Of a stretch of 64,000 nucleotides of DNA, positions 23,001-34,624 are shown in pieces (position 1 is the stretch's first letter; each line of letters opens with the position of its first letter). The position numbers and the translations under genes are program-made. The notes under the pieces were generated by a model, which had not been told where the DNA came from, did no database searches, and saw only the letters and a program-made list of their open reading frames with translations. The DNA comes from Gnetum montanum (Eukaryota > Streptophyta > Gnetopsida > Gnetales > Gnetaceae). The DNA lies in NCBI GenBank assembly GCA_015680685.1, contig MNCI01033448.1, forward strand, positions 124,001-188,000, in the 5' to 3' direction.

Positions 23001-23869
23001 GACTAATCCTTGGTGTTAGTATGCAAAGATGCATCTCATCGCAACATGATTAGACTAGTTCAACCACTAAAGAATGCACATCTCATTTATCCCATTACAT
23101 TCTACACACATCCACTCCTTCATCCTAATAGCCTCTCATCCCCCGCATACTCACAATTGCACATCCTTCTGATGCATACACATTGTTACGCACATGGCAT
23201 TCTCTTCATGTCAACCATAGAATCCATGGTGGACATAATGCAACTCATCTCGTGGGGAGCCTTTATTGATTGTGTTACAACTCATCCTTGGGAAGAAACA
23301 CCTATCCTATAGACACAACATGGTTGTATCAAAACAAAGCCCATCTACTTGATGGTCATCTTGCAACTAGCATTTAGTATTAATTCAAATCCAATGGACG
23401 TTCTCATCACAACAAAGCAAAGAAGAAAAAAAAAGAGAAAAAAGAAAAAAAATGCAAAAAAAAAAAGAGAATGAATGAAAAAAAAAGGAAAGAAGCACAT
23501 CCCCAAGTAAATTGACAATGCTACAGCTTCATAACCAGCCTAGCTTTGGATTGAATTTGACTCTCTCGTAAGCACTCTGATAAGAAATCAATGTTTTGGG
23601 GGCAAGCCACTTCATGCCATGATCACCGTCAACTATGCTAACTTCACATCTTACATCAAGATACATTATTTACATTTATTTTCTTTGCTTGCATTTCATC
23701 TCCCTAGCACATTGCCTACCCACTTTGCCATAACATCCCTTATCTACAACACTCTTAAGCATGCTGAAATGACACCTGATTAGGTATTAATGAGCAATGT
23801 TGATGCCACATCTACTGTGGTGTTTTGCAATTCTTTGTTGACATCTCTCGGGCCACTCCTCCAGACATC
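23001..23869 (+). other. E4 3' region with short conserved ORF and purine tract
   Basis: Starts after the putative intron 2 acceptor. An ORF at 23010-23312 ends with VDIMQLISWGAFID; E5 (to 32355) and E7 (around 53070, minus) have closely similar peptides at the same place. A purine-rich tract of about 90 nt (23405-23500, mostly A with G) follows, with counterparts in E5 (32464-32510) and E7 (52908-52925, minus). Whether the ORF is translated is unknown. Confidence 0.55.
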
Positions 23870-23885
23870 AACAAAGAGGGGCAAT
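23870..23885 (+). promoter_or_regulatory. Polypurine tract of E4
   Basis: AACAAAGAGGGGCAAT directly before TGAAAAACC. Confidence 0.9.
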
Positions 23886-25676
23886 TGAAAAACCATAAAA
23901 TTTTAGTTCTCAACATCTCAACTGTAAATTTGGCTAAGTGTCAAAATGGTGGAACTTTGCCCAAATTATTTTAAGTGTTGAGTGTAGTCAGCTCCAATTG
24001 CCAAATTTGCAAAATTTTTCTAAGTGTCAGAATGATGGAACTTCCTAAAAATGTGTCTAAGTGTCAAATCTTGGCAGATTTTTCTATGCTATGCTCCACA
24101 GCATAGCTAGCATAGCATGCATGAAGGCCTATTTTGCAAAAATTTTCTAAGTGTCAATAGTAGTTGCATGAAAATTTTTCTAAGTGTTCTGCTATGCTCT
24201 TACTTTTCCTGCTATGATCTAGAGTGTAGCTAGTGTAGCCAACATGAGATACTAGTTTTGCAGAAAAATTTCTAACTGTTGAGTTACACATCCTGTGCAT
24301 AACACAAGATAAGTGTAGCAAGCTACAGAATTTTCTAAGTGTCGTGTTACACTTCCATTACCCCTGCTACACTCTAGAGCATAGCCAACATAACACACCT
24401 TTCAATGGCTAGTTTTGCCTAAGTGTCAAGTAATAAGCTTTCAAGCTAGCTTAGCATGGAAGAGGCATTTAGCAGATTTTCTAACTCTTGAGGGTACCCC
24501 TCTTGCTATGCTCTAGAGCGTAGCCAGTGTAGCAAGAACAAGAATTATAGTATTCACTAGATTATTCTAAGTGTCCATGCTATGCCCTATCCCCATCCAG
24601 CACCGCATGTCCCATGCATAACATAGGATGAACATAGCAGCCAACACCCTGTGTCCTGCACATAACATGGAATGAGTGTAGAAGCTGGTTCTCTGTGTCC
24701 CACATGTAACATAGGATGAGCATAGTAGCTAGCATCCCTTGTCCTACACGTAACATGGGCTGAGCATAGCAGCTAGTATCTTGTATCCCACACATAACAC
24801 ATGATAAGCATAATGGCTAGATTTGAAATTTTTTTGAACTTTTTCAGGTCACCTTCAAACATAGAAAATTTTCTAAATTTTTCTTATGGTCCCACCTACC
24901 ACACTACCATGTGGCACCTGATTTATATTTTAGACTAACCCTAACCCTATAACTACCCCTGCACCCCAACATTTCAAGGGGTTGGCTTCCATTTCTTACT
25001 GATTGTGTAGTTTGCACTTTCATTTGGCATTTGAAATTTTGGCATCTTGGCACTTAGCTCTGTAGGCAAAAAATACCTAGAGCATACCACACCATTAAAG
25101 AGGTAGAGTTCCACATCACAACCTACTACAGCCCTATTCTATCTTGCAAAACACCATAGAGTATACCATGGTGACCAACCTAGCAGGCATAGTTCATCAC
25201 AGCAAGCACCAACTACATGGCCCAACACTATCAAGGCTATGATTGTGCTCCCACTATGCCTGTTGTACACTATATACCTTTTGAGACTCTTTTAGAATTA
25301 GCTATGCTCACTCTTTTGGGGTGATGCACTTATGTTCCCAAAATTTTTTGCATTCCTAAAGAATTTCTCTTTGATATTTAGTGTAACAGTTATATTTTCT
25401 TGTTTTTTCATACGTATTTGCATATTTACATCATTTTTCTCAGGCTAAGACACCCTGCTACACTCTAGCTTAGCTGAACCTGATGCCTACGTGTAACGCA
25501 ACATAAACCCTTCTCACACAAGGTAATTTTAACACCACATAAGTCCATGGATGATCGATAGGAACATTTAGGGCACCTTATTTTTGTTTTCTAGCATGGC
25601 CCTCATACAGATTTAAGGTTAGGCTATACACTTGTAGACCTCTCAGTGTTCAAAACATTGATGTTTTTGGACATCA
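23886..25676 (+). repeat. E4 3' LTR (type II), 1791 bp
   Basis: Starts TG after the PPT; ends ...TTTTTGGACATCA. Matches 17072-18448 over its last 1.37 kb. Repeated gagcatagccagtgtagc and tttctaagtgtc phrases fill the first kilobase, and the 60-bp array of 17380-17590 recurs at 24596-24810. Confidence 0.88.
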
Positions 25677-26450
25677 CACCTACAGGATAGTACAGGTCAA
25701 GTTCAAGGACTCCTCCTCATCATGGAGGCCAAGTGTGTCAATGGTAAATTTGGCAAGAGACATAAGTGGTAAGGATCCTTGTATGAGTCATAATCAAAAG
25801 GATAGTATGAAAAATCATATAAGGACTCACTCTCTAGCACAATATACTATCCTAGATGGATTCTAAAAAAGAGTATGTATTCTTTGAGCAACAAACAATG
25901 TATTGTTCTTGTTATAGCATTGGAATTCTAGCATCTTCTAGACCTTGAATAAATGCCTAAGGCCCCTGGGGCCCTAGCCTAAACTCCCTAATCCATTATC
26001 AGCATCAAGATCATTGGATATAAATCTTAGGATGCCCTAGTTTGCCCCAAGCAATAATGTTTCCATGATGATGTTGGCTACTTTTACTACCAAGTGTGAC
26101 CACATCATCACACGAAAGTGTCAGAGTAAGAATTGTAGGAACTCCTATTCTCTTAACTTGAACCACATTACCTATGAACCCACATGCATGTCTGGTGTAG
26201 GCACATTTGCTATGGGTTTGCTCATACAACATAGGATACCCACCAGCTCGACCACAACAAGGATGGGTTTCAACATTACCCTTTAGCCACAACAACAACA
26301 AGAGGAGACTATTAGCATTAGATACACACAAAAAAATTCATCAAGATTACACTTAGCAAAACTCTTAGCTTCCCTCACGAACCTCGTAGGGAAGGGACAT
26401 TGACATACCCATCTAATGTGCTTAATCCTCAACAAGGCATAACATTAACA
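25677..26450 (+). other. Unassigned sequence between E4 and E5 intron repeats
   Basis: About 770 bases with no domain I recognise and no long match to the other elements that I could see. By position it may be the remains of intron 1 of E5 around the antisense gene, but no antisense exon is recognisable on the minus strand. Open frames here (about 26065-26331 on both strands) have no support. Confidence 0.4.
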
Positions 26451-26489
26451 TCTCCATTTCACATTTGCACTTAGCATTTTTTCTAACTC

Positions 26490-26790
26490 TAAAAATATTT
26501 TTAAGAAAATTCTAATTATTGATTACACTCCTCATAGAGTTCAACCCTTGAAAAAATGCCAAAAAATTTCTAACTTTTGGTTACACTTCTTGTAGAGCAT
26601 AACCTTTGAAAATTTTAAAATTTTTCTAACTATTGGCTACACTTCCCATAGAGGGTAACCCTTGAAAATTTAAAAATTATTGGCAACTATTGGTTATTCT
26701 TTCCACAAAGTGTAATCCTTGAAATAAAAAAGTCAAAATTTTTCTAACTCTTTGTCACGATCTTGGGAGCGTACCCTCCAAAAGAGAAAG
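26490..26790. repeat. Tandem repeat E (57-bp) in the 3' part of E5 intron 1
   Basis: Four to five units with the phrase attggttacacttcc...agagngtaacccttgaaaa (near 26520, 26577, 26633 and 26691). E6 carries a similar array at the equivalent place on the other strand (39060-39260). Confidence 0.7.
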
Positions 26791-27453
26791 TTCAAACATT
26801 TTCTAACTCATAAAAGCATAAAATCAAAGTGTAACATCCAAGTGTAAAAATCTAGGCATGACATGGCTATGACCCTTGCGGTCACCATGCCCACTCTATT
26901 ACACTCTATGATCTCATGTCATGAGACCTTCCCACATGCCCCTACCTCTTGTGATCCTTAGTCCACGTGTTACCCTCACGTGCATGCCTATTGGGAGAAG
27001 AGGTAAACCCTTGGTTCCACATCCACTATTATCCCTTCCTCCTTGTCCCAAGCTATAGCCATCTCAGCTATGGCCAAAGCAAAAAAAAAAATGTACAAAA
27101 CCATTTCAGCCTTGTCCCAAGTCCCCTGTGTAACACGGGATGAGCATAGCACCTAGAGTTAGAAAAATTTTCACATTTTTTCTTATTACCTAGTAAATGT
27201 CCAGCCTAATCTCACATTTAAAACCTTCATAGCCTTGCCTAAATTGATGTGTCTTACATAATCCATGATCTACTACGACCTTAAACTGACAATCCTATGG
27301 CCTACCAAGGCCCCAGAATTAGCTCACACACTTGCTTACTTGGTCCCACAATCACACACTTAGATAAATTTTTCAAAGCATTATCTTCTTTATCTTATGC
27401 ATTTTACTTTTCTAAGACAAGTGCTACTTGACATTTTTTTGGTTGTTTTTTAG
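26791..27453 (+). other. 3' end of E5 intron 1 and its splice acceptor
   Basis: No coding sequence. 26850-27020 resembles spacer in E6 (38740-39060, reverse). One A-type core (ctacgaccttaaactgac) lies near 27272. The segment ends in a long pyrimidine tract, gtgctacttgacattttttt...GTTTTTTAG, with AG at 27452-27453. The same gtgccacttgatgttt phrase precedes the acceptor of E6 (37463-37462, minus). Confidence 0.65.
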
Positions 27454-30400
27454 GATTCTTGGCAAGATTGCAACATGAGTGCATACAAGAATCTTCATTT
27501 ACCCTTGGTCTTGATTGGACCTTATGGTGATTCCATGCGATGCATAAACATTGAATTTCTAAACTTTGAGCCCATAGCTTATGACACAAGCGTAGCATCT
27601 CTAGAGGCATCCCTAGATTGGCCAAACCATCTAGTTAGAGCTCTAGACCTAGAGGTAGGTGATGTAACAAAGGATCCCCTCATTGAAGTCCATGTAGTGA
27701 CAAATAGAGGCAAGGTGAAGACATTGAATATTAGTTCCTTATTAAATCCTCAACTCAAACAAAGCATCACTAAAGTTATCAATGATAACATCAAGGTGTT
27801 TGCATGGTCCTATGAAGACATGCTAGGCCTGGACCCTCGCATAATAGAACATAACATTATCCTTGATCCTTGTGTAAAGCCAATCAAGTACAAATCTTGC
27901 AAGGTTAAACCTAAGGTGGTGTTGGCAATTTGTGATGAAATCACCAAGCTTTACAAAGCTGGTTTCACCTGAGCAATTGAATACATAGATTGGGTTTCCA
28001 ACATCATAGTTTTCCCTATGAAAAATGGAAGTATACACATTTGCATAGACTTCTAGTACCTAAATAAGGTAACCATCAAATATGATTTCCCATTTCCTAG
28101 TATTGACCAACTCATCAATACTACGGCTGGTCATGCCTTGTTGTCCTTCATGGATGGGTTCTCAAGGTACAACCAAATTGGATCAACCCAAATCACTAGC
28201 TCAACACAATTTTCATGACTCCTTGGGGCATGTTTTGCTATACCATGATGTCCTTTAGACTAAAGAATGTGGGAGCAAACTACGAATGTGCAATGACATA
28301 TATATTTATTGATTATCTACTAGATTTGCTCAATGACTACGTCGATGACATAGTAGTTAACTCCAAGGTGGCTCACAGTCATGTAGAAGACCTAGATCAT
28401 GTTCTCCAGCATTTCCTTAGACATGACCTTAGGCTAAACCCCAAGAAATGTGTCCTCGGCATTAAGATCAATCAAATTCTGGGCTTTATAGTATTAGAGG
28501 TAGGTATACATGTAGATCTTGGAAAGGTTAAGGCTATCTCTAACTTAGCACCACCAGCAACCCTTAAGGAGCTATGCAGGTTACAAGGAAGATTGTAATT
28601 CATTTTTAGGTTTATCGCAAGGTTGACTGATAAGTTACAACCAATGCAACACTTGCTCAAAAGGAGAGTCCACTTTAAGTGGATAGCTCAATGCCAAGAG
28701 GCATTCGACAACCTCAAAAAGAAGTTGGTTCAACTTCCAATAGTTTACCCTCCACAAGGATATAAGCCATTTTACATTTAGGTTGCAACCATAGACATGT
28801 CCATCACTTCTTTTCTTTTTCAAAAGTGAGACAATGGCTCAGAGGTCCTTGTTTACTACCTAAGCCATGCGTTAGTGGTCCAGGAGGAAAAATATAATGA
28901 TGTGGAGAAGAATTGCCTTGCCCTAGTCTTCACACTTAAGAACTAGAGACATTTTCATTTTCACAGCCAAGCTAATATCATCTACAAAAGTAATGTACCC
29001 TAGGATATTACCACAAACATCTACAAAAGTAGTTGAATTGCACAGTGGAAAGTGATAATCATGGATTTTAACCTACACTACATAGCCTAAGCATCCACAA
29101 AATATTAAGCAATAGTTTCACAACTCATAGCTTTACCAATAGATGATCAAGCAACAATAGATCCAAAATTTTTGGATGAGCATGTTAATAGCATAAGCCA
29201 AGTGCCTACAAAATTTGAAGTAATTTTACACTTTAATGGTGCTTCAACCTCACAAGGGGGTAGTGTGGCTACCATCATCACATTTCCCTCTGGGGAGATC
29301 TGACTCTTCATGTATCACTTTGCATTTCTTTGCACCAACAATGTAGCAGAGTATGAAGGTCTCCTTGGAGGTGTCCTAGCAGCCCATGATCTAGGAATTC
29401 AAAACATAGCACTTTGAGGCAATTTGTAGTTACTTGTCAACCAAATTATAGAGGTTTACACTTACAAAGCACAACATTTACAACCTTACTATGAATTGGC
29501 AAAACACCTACTTAAGTAGTTTACAAATGTTGATATTTAACATATTCCCCATAATGAGAATGCCATTGCTGATGCACTAGCCACCTTAGCCTTAAGCATG
29601 GCACCCGACATGTTTTCTTCCTTACTTGCTTAGATAATGGATTACATTGAACCTATTACTCAAACAAAAAGCATTGTGTCCATAGCCATGACAAGCACAA
29701 CTCATACCTAGAAGTGGTACAACAATATTAAGATGTACCTCCAACAAGTTGAGCCAACACAACACCTAAACATTGCCCAAAAGGATGTAATACATAAATG
29801 GTCATGGTAGTATGTCCTTGTAGGTGATAGCACCTTATGTCGTAGATCCTATGATGGAATACTACTAACCTATGTTAGCTGTAGCAAAGTGCAAATGATC
29901 ATTGATTAAATCCATGAGGGACTATGTGGAGGCCACATGACACCTAGGAAATGGCAACAAAACTTAGATACCTAGGCTTCTATTGGCCTTACATGAAGCG
30001 CGATTGTGTTTCCAAGGTTAAGACATGTGATGTGTGTTAGAGACATGGCAACTTAATGCACATGTCACCAACTGAACTACATACTATATCAATCACATGC
30101 TCATTCCAACGTTGGGAGTTGGACATCATAGGACCTATCACACCTAAGTTCTTAGTAGGGCATAGCTTCATCATAATCCCAATCGAATACTTTACCAAGT
30201 GGGTTGAAGCTATTCCCCTCAAGAAGACAACATCACAATAGGTTTGCAAATTTATTGTAGATAACATAGCAACCCAATTTGGTTTACCCATTACTAAGTC
30301 ATAGATAACAAGCCATAATTTAGCAGTGTAGAAAACAAAGCTTTCTGCAAACACCTTGGCATTAAACATTCCTTTTCATCACCATACTACTCACGGGAAA

Positions 30401-30977
30401 ATGGCCAAGTGGAGACTACAAACAAAGTCATCATCAACCTTTTGAAGAAGATGCTTAACAATAGCAAATGATGATGGCATGAATAGCAAGTTTATGCATT
30501 ATGGGCTTACCACATAACATGAAGAATAGCAACTGGTAAGATTCCATATATCCTTGTGTATGGATCTAAAGTAATGTTACCTCTTGAATTGCAGGTCCTA
30601 TCACTCCATATGATCCTCTTGACCTTCATTGATGAGGTTCAAAATAACAAGTTGAGAACCATTGACCTCAACTCCATAGAGGAGGAGCACATGCAAACAC
30701 TTGATCAAATCAAGTGGTACCAAGAAAAGAAACAACAAAAACATAGCCACAATTAGCATTAATGCTTGATTAAGAAGTGGGGACCTGGTCCTCAAGGTCA
30801 TTCATGAACCTACAAATAAATTCTCAACCAACTGGAAAGGGCCTTTCTTGATCATAAAGGCCTATGATAATGGATCATTCAAGCTTGATAATCTAGATGG
30901 TAATGAGTTTGCCAACCTAATCAACCATTTGTACCTTAAGCCCTACTACACCTGGCATGCAACATTGACATAGTAAG
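27454..30977 (+). pseudogene. E5 Tat-lineage pol: RT, RNase H, second RNase H, integrase
   Basis: First ATG 27475 (MSAYKNLHL). Pre-RT region, then RT (about 27860-28600; ICIDF, FPFPSIDQL, LLSFMDGFSRYNQI, YVDDIVVNSK with the YxDD site, LNPKKC); RNase H (about 28740-29140); second RNase H (about 29215-29620), where the first Asp reads Asn (LHFNGAS) and TNNVAEYEGLLGG follows; integrase zinc region (about 29910-30060); integrase core (about 30105-30600, LDIIGPI, FTKWVEAIPL); C-terminal domain to about 30955 (KPYYTWHA). Two or more frameshifts and numerous TAG stops. A splice donor AAG|GTAAGT follows at 30978. The most complete pol in the window; not functional. Confidence 0.95.
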
Positions 30978-30983
30978 GTAAGT
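30978..30983 (+). other. Putative intron 2 splice donor of E5
   Basis: AGTAAG|GTAAGT just after the pol stops and just before minisatellite A, same place as CAAG|GTAAGC in E4 and E7. Confidence 0.6.
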
Positions 30984-30984
30984 A

Positions 30985-31400
30985 GAATATTTGCTATGAT
31001 GTTAAACTGGCATAAAACATCTGCTATGATGTTAAAATAGCATAAAACATCCACTATGACATTAAATTGGCAAAAAACATTTGTTATGATGTTAAAATGG
31101 CATAGAACATCTGCTACAACTTTAAACTGGCATATAATGTCCTTGGCCTATGACATTATACTAGCACCCACAACATGATCTACTATGATCTTAAACTGGC
31201 AATCCACCATCTGCTATGAGGTTAAATAAGCACACAACAGTCTACTAAGACTATAAACTAGTGTATCATGATCTACTAGGACCTTAAACTAGCACATTAT
31301 GGTTTGTTAAGATGTTAAACTTAATCCATGGACTTCTAGGACCTTAAACTAGTACAACATGTGATTTATCAAGATCTAAAACTAGGTTCATAGTTTAGCA
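30985..31400 (+). repeat. Minisatellite A, E5 copy (largest)
   Basis: About 12 units of 30-38 bp, best preserved in the first five (ctgctatgatgttaaactgg, then cataaaacat). Confidence 0.9.
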
Positions 31401-32907
31401 CCCATAATTCAATACACATAGTTTTGCAGGCAAGCAAGTGCAAATACTTCCAGTCCTCTATTACCTGCCCACACCTCTATGGAAGGGTGGGATCAGGCAT
31501 TGTAGTTCTAGAATAAATTCCACATCATCAAGAAAAATACTCTGGAACATTTGTAGCATCACTGCCCTTAGCATCTTACTGATCCTTCGGAGATGCCTTC
31601 AATCATCTTATTGATCTTCCAGAGCTACTACCACCATTGTCAATCATCTTGGTTGGAGCTCGCACCATCATCATCACTCATTGGAGAACCAACAATACTA
31701 TGTCCTAGCAACAACACTACCATCCTCTAGCCCTCACCATTTCATAGACTTGGAAGAGCATTTAGCAAAGTGACTCCTTTTCATGTTGTTGGGTTTCCTA
31801 GCTCTTGGCCTTGGTGAGGAGTCCTAAGCACCTGCATTCCCAATGCCTCCAACCACTTGGGTTCTCACTTCTAGTGTGGCTGCTAGAGCTTTTTTAGCCT
31901 TCCATCACCGACACCCTCACTAGCCTTCCTGTTTTGGATATTACATGCACTTGCAACTAACATAGCACTTGCGACCCTTGCAATGCCCTCACAAATAGGA
32001 GTTCACTCTCATCTTACATGGTGTGGTTATTTTTCTTATTTTCTCTATGTTGTATTTATACAATGAAGCCTCAATGGTGTTGTTCAAAGATGTGTTTCAT
32101 CATGGTGATAGGTCACTCCATTGCTTTGAAGTGTTTACTTTGACTCACCAAGCTACTCAAAAGTGCACACCCCTATTATCCTACTATAGCCTATTCACAT
32201 TTACCCTGTTACCTTACATTTTCTTGCATTCCCTACAAGTTTATCTGATGCACATGGCACCCTTCTTTCAGTTAACCACAAAACCCATGATGGATGTAAT
32301 GCAACTTATCCCATGGAGAATCTTTGTGGGCTGGTCAAAGCCCAAGCAGATGTAATGCAACTCATCTTGGGAAGGAAACACCTATCCTACAAATGCAATG
32401 TGGTTGCCCCTAAACAAATTTTGTTGAGTGGAACGTAGTCTGCTTGGTGAAAGTCATCTTTCAGTTTCAAAGAAAAAAAGAGAAAAAACAAAAAGAAAAA
32501 GAAAAAATGGAACCAAATAAGTACCTAAGTAAAGATAGCAAAGTTATTATTTTTCAGTTGTTTCAACTGACCTTCTCACAAGCATTTTGATGAGAGGTTA
32601 AAATTTTAGAGGCAATCCATCTCTATATGTTGATTCCCTCAGAAACACTCTAAGGAGTGATCATGATTTGGCAACAAGCCATCATGGTGCCACATCTTGC
32701 AACCACATGCACAATGAGCATCCTTCCCACTTGCTATCCCTTGGTCCATCTCCTTAACCTACTCCTTGCCATACTTTATTTCCTTACTAGTCCTAAGCAT
32801 AGTGAAGCATTGTCTAATTGGGCACTGATGAGCAGTGTTGGTGTCTTGTTCATTGTCGTGTTTCATTTTCGTTATTAATGTCTCTTAGGCCACTCTTCCA
32901 AATGCCA
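31401..32907 (+). other. E5 3' region before the PPT
   Basis: Matches the E4 3' region in patches. A 110-codon open frame (32023-32355) ends with DVMQLIPWRIFVGW; the ATGCAACTCATC block occurs twice (near 32298 and 32353), once in the frame's last codons. Purine tract at 32464-32510. 31430-32020 is Ser/Thr/Pro-type low-information sequence with no recognisable domain. Confidence 0.55.
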
Positions 32908-32922
32908 ACAAAGAGGGGCCAA
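32908..32922 (+). promoter_or_regulatory. Polypurine tract of E5
   Basis: ACAAAGAGGGGCCAA directly before TGAAACACC. Confidence 0.9.
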
Positions 32923-34624
32923 TGAAACACCACCAATTTTAGGTTTCAGCACTTCAATTGCAAATTTTTCTAAGTGTCAAAACTTGGCAAATTTTTCTAA
33001 GTGTTGGTGCTACACTCCCCAACGTAGGCAGTGTAGCATGCATCAAGGCCTATTTTGCAAAATTTTCTAAGTGTCAACAGTGGTTGCATGAAAATTTTTC
33101 TAAGTGTCCTGCTACACTCTCACTCTACCTAATATGCTCTAGAGCATAGCCACCATAGCACATACTTCCATGGCTAATTTTTTATCTCTTGGGTTGCTAC
33201 ACTTTGCTATTCTCTAGAGTGTTGGACAATAAGCTATCAAGCTAGGTCAGCATGAAAGACACATTTGGTAAATTTTCTAACTCTTGAGGCTACCTCTCCT
33301 ACTACATCCTAGAGCATAGCCAATGTAACATGAAGGAAGAGTGCAAATTCTATTAAATTTTTCAAAGTATCCATACTACGCTCTGGTATGCTCAAGAGCG
33401 TAGCTAGCATAGCTAGTGTTGGACATTAAATTTTGCAAAATTTGACTAAGTGTTGTATTATGCTGTAAAGCATAGCTAGTGTAACACCAAAGGAAAGCCT
33501 CAAATGGTCTCCAAAAGACTTTAGAACTTAGCATTAGCCTTCATCTCAACTCTGACATCCCTTTGATGAGAAATATTAGCAATTTTTATCTCTTTTGTTC
33601 CCTCAATAGTCCCCCAAATTATACCTACACTTAACCTTACTCAAAAGAGGAGAAGATGTAGTCCTGAAGCGTACCCTCCAAGTTGCATAATTTTTGCATT
33701 ATTTGTAGGTACATTGTGATCATTCAAACCTTGACACATGTAGTCTTAGTAGTGTTGTCACAATTCAACAATCTCTAGGGATCCATTCTAGTACTCTATA
33801 TTGTAGCACATACTACTCCCATGGGAGCATAGTAAAGGTCAACATAGCCTCATCTACCCTCATGCCATGGGGTTCCTGATCTGCATCTTATGCCACATGG
33901 TGCTTGATCCACATTTCACACTAACCCTAGCCCTATAGGTATCCTTGAATTTAATATTATAGGGGTTGGAAAGTCAAAAGAGCATTGGGCATTTTGGCAT
34001 TCTGAGCATCTTTGGCACTCTTGCACTTGAGCACTTGAGCACACCTAGCACTTTGGCACATTCCAAGATCTTGTTGGACCACTAGTACATATTGTCTAGA
34101 ATGTAGCTCCCCACTATTCCCATGGAGTGTAGCAATAGTCAACCTACCAGATTTAGTCCCCATGGTAGTCATCAATTCCATGTCCTAGATGTCCTAGAGA
34201 CTATGAGTACACTACTATGCTGCAATTGTGTCTGCCTATACACTGTGTACCACTCTCACCTCTTTTCTTGCAAAAACTACACTCCCCTATTTGGGGCTAT
34301 GCACTTTCATTCTTAAGTTTTGTTGCATTTTTAAATTGCTCTTTCTTTACTATTTCACACATATTTTGCATGTTTGCACTACTTATCTTAGGTTGGGACA
34401 CCTTACTACACTCTGGCTAAGTCAACCCTGGTGCCTATATGTAACACTATATAAACCCCCCTTGCACATATTCATCTTAACATCTCATAAGTCCCTATCT
34501 GATTGATAAGACCATTTAGGGTACCCCATCTCCATTTCCTAGCACGACCCTGGAATAGAATTGGGGTTAGGTTGTATTCCTGCTAACCTCTCAGTGTTCT
34601 AGCCATCGACATTTCCAGTCATCA
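32923..34624 (+). repeat. E5 3' LTR (type III), about 1.7 kb
   Basis: Starts TG after the PPT, ends ...TTTCCAGTCATCA. Shares the end block with all family LTRs (gtccctatctgattgataag at 34491-34510) and repeated tttctaagtgtc phrases with type II in its first part. Inserted in the integrase core of E6: the sequence resumes at 34625 in the middle of a PMTII block on the minus strand. Confidence 0.88.

Larger units (their letters stand above)
17072..25676 (+). mobile_element. E4: pol-less Tat-lineage element (gag-protease only)
   Basis: Truncated 5' LTR, PBS, gag, protease, short intron 1, 57-nt exon, intron 2 with minisatellite A, 3' region, PPT and full 3' LTR, all on the plus strand. RT, RNase H, integrase and the antisense gene are absent between protease and minisatellite A (21740-22476). 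E7 shows the same deletion structure, so this is a non-autonomous form that spread, not a private deletion. Confidence 0.85.

Noticed and set aside
26011-26331. Overlapping frames on both strands as an antisense gene remnant of E5
   Set aside because: No block matches the antisense genes of E2, E6 or E8.
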